The notes beneath the pieces are model-generated. The model was not told the origin of the DNA. It saw nothing but the letters and a program-made list of their open reading frames with translations, and ran no database searches. A program made the translations under genes and the position numbers. From Clostridia bacterium (GTDB lineage: Bacteria; Bacillota; Clostridia; Christensenellales; CAG-138), in contig JAEDJH010000004.1 of NCBI GenBank assembly GCA_016296415.1, positions 1 to 35,627 of the forward strand: a stretch of DNA of 35,627 nt, written 5' to 3'. Below, piece by piece: positions 32,249-35,627 of this stretch. Position 1 is the stretch's first letter, and each line of letters opens with the position of its first letter.

Positions 32249-32279
32249 TCCCTTTGCCACGCTCCGACTTTTTAATTAA

Positions 32280-32308
32280 ATGATAGTGCCGACCGGGCTA
32301 TTTGTCAA
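32280..32308 (-). promoter_or_regulatory. Sigma-A promoter of the NusG-II/Gx operon
   Basis: Read leftward, consensus TTGACA, 17 nt, TATCAT (5 of 6), about 32 nt before the start codon. Confidence 0.88.
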
Positions 32309-32383
32309 ACGGAGCTTTTTTTGTGTGCGCTTTTGCGGTAAAATTGATTCAATGGGGCAAACTAAGCACGGGAGGAAACCGCA

Positions 32384-32707
32384 TTGGAAAACAGCAAAAG
32401 CACATTTGAACGTATATACGACGTTGTTCGGCGCATTCCGAAGGGCTTCGTTGCGTCCTACGGACAGGTTGCACAGCTTGCCGGCAATCCCCGCTGGGCA
32501 AGGGTAGTGGGCTATGCGCTCCACGTCAACCCCGACCCGTTTTCAATTCCCTGCCACCGTGTCGTCACCAAGGACGGCAGAGTGTCCCCGGCATTCGCCT
32601 TCGGCGGCGAAAATATGCAGATCTCGCTCCTTGAAAACGAAGGCGTGACCTTTTCGGAGCCCGGAAAGGTGGATATGGCACGTCACCTTTGGAGAAAAAC
32701 GACATAG
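32384..32707 (+). CDS. Stand-alone MGMT DNA-binding-domain protein (alkyltransferase-like), TTG start
   Basis: The 107 residues equal the C-terminal domain of O6-methylguanine DNA methyltransferase, without the N-terminal domain. The helix-turn-helix region (VASYGQVAQLAGNPRWARVV is 20 residues at about 23-42) and the active-site motif IPCHRV (C57) are kept. Alkyltransferase-like proteins usually have Trp in place of that Cys and only flag lesions for excision repair; with Cys present, methyl transfer remains possible. The start is TTG at 32384, well supported by GGGAGG with 8 nt spacing; no ATG or GTG lies near. It is monocistronic; uvrC and polA are in the same window but far away. Confidence 0.9.
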   Translation: MENSKSTFERIYDVVRRIPKGFVASYGQVAQLAGNPRWARVVGYALHVNPDPFSIPCHRVVTKDGRVSPAFAFGGENMQISLLENEGVTFSEPGKVDMARHLWRKTT

Positions 32708-33011
32708 ATCCGTCAAAAAACTTATTTTATTCGCATTTTGTTCAAATTTTTGGTGCAATTTGAATCAATACATTGTATAATCTTATACAGGAAGCTGCTG
32801 CACGGCATAGCTTAGGCGTTGTTTGCACGGCCGCATCACCGAATTTGGATTTATCCGAACTGATTTTTACGATGCGCCCACATTGCGTTTTATTTCATTA
32901 TTCCACCGCAATCGCAAATCCCTCGCCTCCGCATTTTGTGCGTTGTGCTGCCGTGTGTTTTGTGCGTCTTGTTTTGCGCACCATGCCGCAGCTTCAAAAC
33001 GGAGGTTATAC
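32708..33011 (+). other. 304-nt gene-free region: promoter and long leader of the acyltransferase-like gene
   Basis: It holds a consensus TATAAT (32776-32781) with only a weak -35 (GTGCAA at 17 nt). This implies a leader of about 220 nt that is T/C-rich, with a direct repeat TTTTGTGCGT (32934-32943 and 32958-32967) and a possible GTGCG/CGCAC stem. The frame is open upstream of the start codon, but the encoded extension has no family likeness and the GGAGG site is at 33001. I recognise no riboswitch. Confidence 0.45.
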
Positions 33012-33884
33012 ATGGAACAAAAAAAGAAAAAATGGGGGGACAGACGAGACGGCGTCTGGCTGAAGGACATTGACGCCCTTCACGCATTTATGCCGTATCT
33101 GTACCCGAACAGGGCGGATAACGAAGCCTTTATCTCCGAGTGCATCGACATTACGGAGCTGAATGCCTACATCGCCAAAAAGAATGCGGAAAACCCCGAG
33201 TACCCGTACACGTTTTTCCACGTTCTTGCCGCCGCAATCGTTAAAACCGTCACCCTTCGTCCCAAAATGAACCGCTTCATCGCAGGCAGGCGCATATATC
33301 AGCGCAACGATATTTCGCTCGCCTTTGTCGTGAAAAAGCGCTTTGCGGACGAGGCGCACGAGGCGCTTGCGTTTATCAGGTTTCCCGAAACGAGCACCGT
33401 AGAATCCGTGCACAATCGCATAATGGCGGAGATTAACGAGTGCCGCAGCGACAAGCTCGACAACTCCACCCAGGGCATGGAAACGCTCAAAAAGCTGCCC
33501 AGACCCATACTCCGCTTTGTCATGTGGATACTGATGAAGCTCGATTTCTACGGGAGAGTGCCCTACTCGCTGGTGAAAACCGACCCCAACTATTCTTCCG
33601 TGTTCATTTCCAATCTCGGCTCCATAAATCTGAAGGCGGGCTATCATCACCTGACCAACTGGGGGACGAACTCCCTTTTCATCATCATCGGTGAAAAGTC
33701 CAAAAAGCCCTTCTATGACGACGAGGGAAACGTGACCATGCGGGATACGCTCGAGCTCGGTCTGACGCTCGACGAGAGAATAGCGGACGGCTACTATTAT
33801 TCAAAGACCATCCGGCTTTTGAAAAAACTTTTGCAAAACCCCGAGCTGCTTGAAGCTCCGGCGAACGAGGAGATTGATTACTGA
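33012..33884 (+). CDS. 2-oxoacid dehydrogenase E2/CAT-like acyltransferase fold protein, catalytic His missing
   Basis: The 290 residues look like the catalytic domain of dihydrolipoamide acyltransferases and chloramphenicol acetyltransferase: TFFHVLAAAIVKTV and RPKMNRFIAGRRIYQ (about 67-97), SVFISNLGSI (197-205) and the C-terminal LGLTLDERIADGYYYSK. In active E2 enzymes this last motif reads DHRxxDG with a catalytic His; here E255 replaces it while D259-G260 stay. There is no lipoyl or peripheral-subunit-binding domain. GGAGG precedes ATG 33012 by 6 nt. Its stop overlaps the start of the adenylate-forming ligase (TGATG), so the two are made together. It may bind an acyl-CoA or act as a structural partner of the ligase; activity is doubtful. 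Confidence 0.8.
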   Translation: MEQKKKKWGDRRDGVWLKDIDALHAFMPYLYPNRADNEAFISECIDITELNAYIAKKNAENPEYPYTFFHVLAAAIVKTVTLRPKMNRFIAGRRIYQRNDISLAFVVKKRFADEAHEALAFIRFPETSTVESVHNRIMAEINECRSDKLDNSTQGMETLKKLPRPILRFVMWILMKLDFYGRVPYSLVKTDPNYSSVFISNLGSINLKAGYHHLTNWGTNSLFIIIGEKSKKPFYDDEGNVTMRDTLELGLTLDERIADGYYYSKTIRLLKKLLQNPELLEAPANEEIDY

Positions 33885-35596
33885 TGGAAATAAACGTAAA
33901 AGCACCCTGGAGACCCTTTTTGGGGGAGGTTCCCTTTACACTTGAATATTCCGAAAAGACGATGTGCAACAAGGTCATCGAAACTGCGGAAAAATACCCC
34001 GACTACATCGCCTATGACTTCATGGGCAAAAAGACGACCTATAAGACCGCCGTTGAGGATATACGCACCTGCGCCAGGGCACTGAAGGCTCTCGGCGTAA
34101 AGCCCGATGAGCGTGTTACGATCTGCCTGCCCAACTGCCCGCAGGCGATAACCATGTTCTACGCCGTAAACCTTATCGGCGCAATAGCGAACATGATACA
34201 TCCGCTTTCGAGTGAGCAGGAGATACTGTTCTATCTCAACGATTCAAAGAGCGTTGCCGCAATAACCCTCGACCGCTTCTACGGCAAGTTTGCCGCCATA
34301 GTTTCCGACGCTCCCCACCTTAAAAACCTCATCATAACCAGCATCCGCGACGGACTTTCCCCCGTCATGAAGCTCGGCTACGATCTCACCGAGGCGAAGA
34401 AGGTAAAGAAAATACCCAAGGATGCGGACATACTGCGCTGGACCGCTTTCATGAAGCTCGGCAGTGCGTTTGCCGGCGAATATGCCGTCCCCCGCAGGCG
34501 CGAGGATGCGGCCGTAATACTTTACAGCGGCGGCACGACCGGCACCAACAAGGGCATACTGCTTTCAAACTACAACTTCAACGCACTCGGCGCACAGATT
34601 GTCGCAACCAACCCTATGTTCTCCGCAGGCGACAAGATGCTCGCCATAATGCCCATGTTCCACGGCTTTGGTCTCGGCGTAAGCATCCACTCCATGCTCG
34701 TAAACGGCGGACGCTGCGTGCTCGTGCCGCAGTTTACGCCCAAGACCTATGCAGAGCTTCTGGGCAAGCATCATCCCAACTTCATCGCAGGCGTACCCAC
34801 GCTGTTTGAGGCGCTCCTTCGTATAGACGGCCTTGAAAAGCTCGACCTTTCCTGCCTTAAAGGTGTTTTCTCCGGCGGCGACTCGCTCTCTGCGGAGCTT
34901 AAAAAGCGCTTTGACGCCTTCCTGAAGGCGCACAAGGCGACCATCGAGGTCAGGGAGGGCTACGGCACGACCGAATGCGTCACGGCAAGCTGCCTGACAC
35001 CCACCACCATTGCCAAGGAAGGAAGCATAGGCATCCCCTTCCCCGACACCTATTATAAAATAGTATCGCCCGGCACTCAGGACGAAGTTCCCTACGGCGA
35101 GGAGGGCGAGATATGTCTGACAGGCCCCACGATGATGATCGAGTACGTCAACCATCCCGAGGAAACCGCAAACACCCTTCAGCATCACAGCGACGGTCTT
35201 ACATGGGTCCACACGGGCGATCTCGGCGTCATGGACTCGGACGGCTACATCTATTTCCGCCAGAGGATAAAGCGCATGATAGTCACCAGCGGCTACAACG
35301 TGTATCCTTCTCAGCTTGAAAACATACTCGACAAAAACGAGTACGTACACCTCAGCTGCGTTATCGGCGTTAAGGATCCCTATAAGATGCAGAAGGTCAA
35401 GGCGTTCGTCGTTCTCAAGCCCGGCTACGAGCCGTCGGATTCGATAAAGACGGAGCTTCTCGATTACTGCCGGAAGAATATTGCAAAGTACGCCATGCCC
35501 TACGACATAGAGTTCAGGGGCGAGCTGCCCAAAACGCTCGTCGGCAAGGTGGCATACCGTGTCCTCGAGGAGGAGGAAAGCGGCAAAACGGCGTAA
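33884..35596 (+). CDS. AMP-dependent acyl-CoA synthetase/ligase (class I adenylate-forming)
   Basis: Enzymes of this class activate a carboxylic acid with ATP to an acyl-AMP and pass it to CoA or a carrier protein. The 570 residues have all motifs: phosphate loop YSGGTTGTNKG (214-224), GYGTTE (359-364), HTGDLG (443-448, D446), RIKRMIVTSGYNVYP hinge region (461-475) and the catalytic lysine K555 in TLVGKVAYR. Size and motifs fit medium/long-chain fatty acid ligases, but the substrate cannot be told. An upstream SD GAGGAG lies about 11 nt away; the 1-nt overlap with the preceding gene suggests re-initiation. The frame ends before the window edge. Coupling with an E2-like protein is unusual; a phosphopantetheinyl transferase lies 33 kb away. 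Confidence 0.93.
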   Translation: MEINVKAPWRPFLGEVPFTLEYSEKTMCNKVIETAEKYPDYIAYDFMGKKTTYKTAVEDIRTCARALKALGVKPDERVTICLPNCPQAITMFYAVNLIGAIANMIHPLSSEQEILFYLNDSKSVAAITLDRFYGKFAAIVSDAPHLKNLIITSIRDGLSPVMKLGYDLTEAKKVKKIPKDADILRWTAFMKLGSAFAGEYAVPRRREDAAVILYSGGTTGTNKGILLSNYNFNALGAQIVATNPMFSAGDKMLAIMPMFHGFGLGVSIHSMLVNGGRCVLVPQFTPKTYAELLGKHHPNFIAGVPTLFEALLRIDGLEKLDLSCLKGVFSGGDSLSAELKKRFDAFLKAHKATIEVREGYGTTECVTASCLTPTTIAKEGSIGIPFPDTYYKIVSPGTQDEVPYGEEGEICLTGPTMMIEYVNHPEETANTLQHHSDGLTWVHTGDLGVMDSDGYIYFRQRIKRMIVTSGYNVYPSQLENILDKNEYVHLSCVIGVKDPYKMQKVKAFVVLKPGYEPSDSIKTELLDYCRKNIAKYAMPYDIEFRGELPKTLVGKVAYRVLEEEESGKTA

Positions 35597-35627
35597 AGGG
35601 CTTTAACAGATCAAAGCTCCTCCGTAA

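Noticed and set aside
32823..33011. N-terminal extension of the E2-like protein
   Set aside because: Cys- and Phe-rich sequence without likeness to the fold; the SD for ATG 33012 lies inside it.
1..35627. CRISPR arrays, insertion sequences, prophage, tRNA or rRNA genes
   Set aside because: No regularly spaced repeats, transposase or integrase motifs, or tRNA-like cloverleaf sequences were noticed on either strand.
35597..35627. GCTTT/AAAGC stem after the ligase gene
   Set aside because: Only 5 bp, no T run before the window ends; cannot be called a terminator.

Overview
The window looks like chromosome of an anaerobic, probably endospore-forming member of the Clostridia (Oscillospirales or Christensenellales type; this is inference, there is no rRNA). 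Supporting signs are a SipL-like DUF3794/LysM spore morphogenesis protein, an M23 peptidase that could be SpoIIQ, a dicluster ferredoxin, a CIRCE-controlled groESL operon, a class B sortase lipoprotein, and G+C-rich codon use with AT-rich intergenic promoters. There are no tRNA or rRNA genes, no CRISPR array, no insertion sequence and no phage genes.

Left part (1-12.1 kb). A short zinc-ribbon protein and an Sfp-type phosphopantetheinyl transferase read rightward. They converge with a nine-gene leftward block starting near 12.05 kb: small membrane protein, SH3-sortase B lipoprotein, YegS-type lipid kinase, membrane-anchored DUF5711-like protein, CvpA protein, VTC-domain protein, polA, a shortened pyruvate kinase, uvrC. 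Several junctions are 4-nt ATGA overlaps, so an envelope module runs directly into a DNA repair module.

Middle (12.2-20.6 kb). A leftward group walJ, CPBP protease, rlmH, then sipL, recalls the end of the Bacillus wal locus. It is followed by rightward groES-groEL with an excellent sigma-A promoter and a perfect CIRCE. A perfect 15-bp hairpin separates groEL from a convergent phospho-sugar mutase. A DUF378 protein comes next.

Right (20.6-35.6 kb). nrdR-pgeF-acetyltransferase read rightward. Leftward murG and thpR, a rightward ferredoxin, a leftward CPA2 antiporter, and a leftward group (GT-C-like membrane enzyme, DUF3137 protein, M18 aminopeptidase) follow. Then come an M23 peptidase (+), a NusG-II/Gx-transporter pair (-), a stand-alone MGMT-domain protein (+), and a coupled pair made of an E2-like acyltransferase fold protein and an adenylate-forming ligase (+).

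Most genes are housekeeping. The parts most worth a second look are the lipoprotein sortase with SH3 repeats, the pyruvate kinase lacking its C-terminal domain between polA and uvrC, the sipL leader in which the ribosome binding site sits in a possible terminator/anti-SD hairpin, the E2-like protein that has lost its catalytic His beside a ligase, and the walJ-CPBP-rlmH arrangement. I found no clearly new defence or mobile system.
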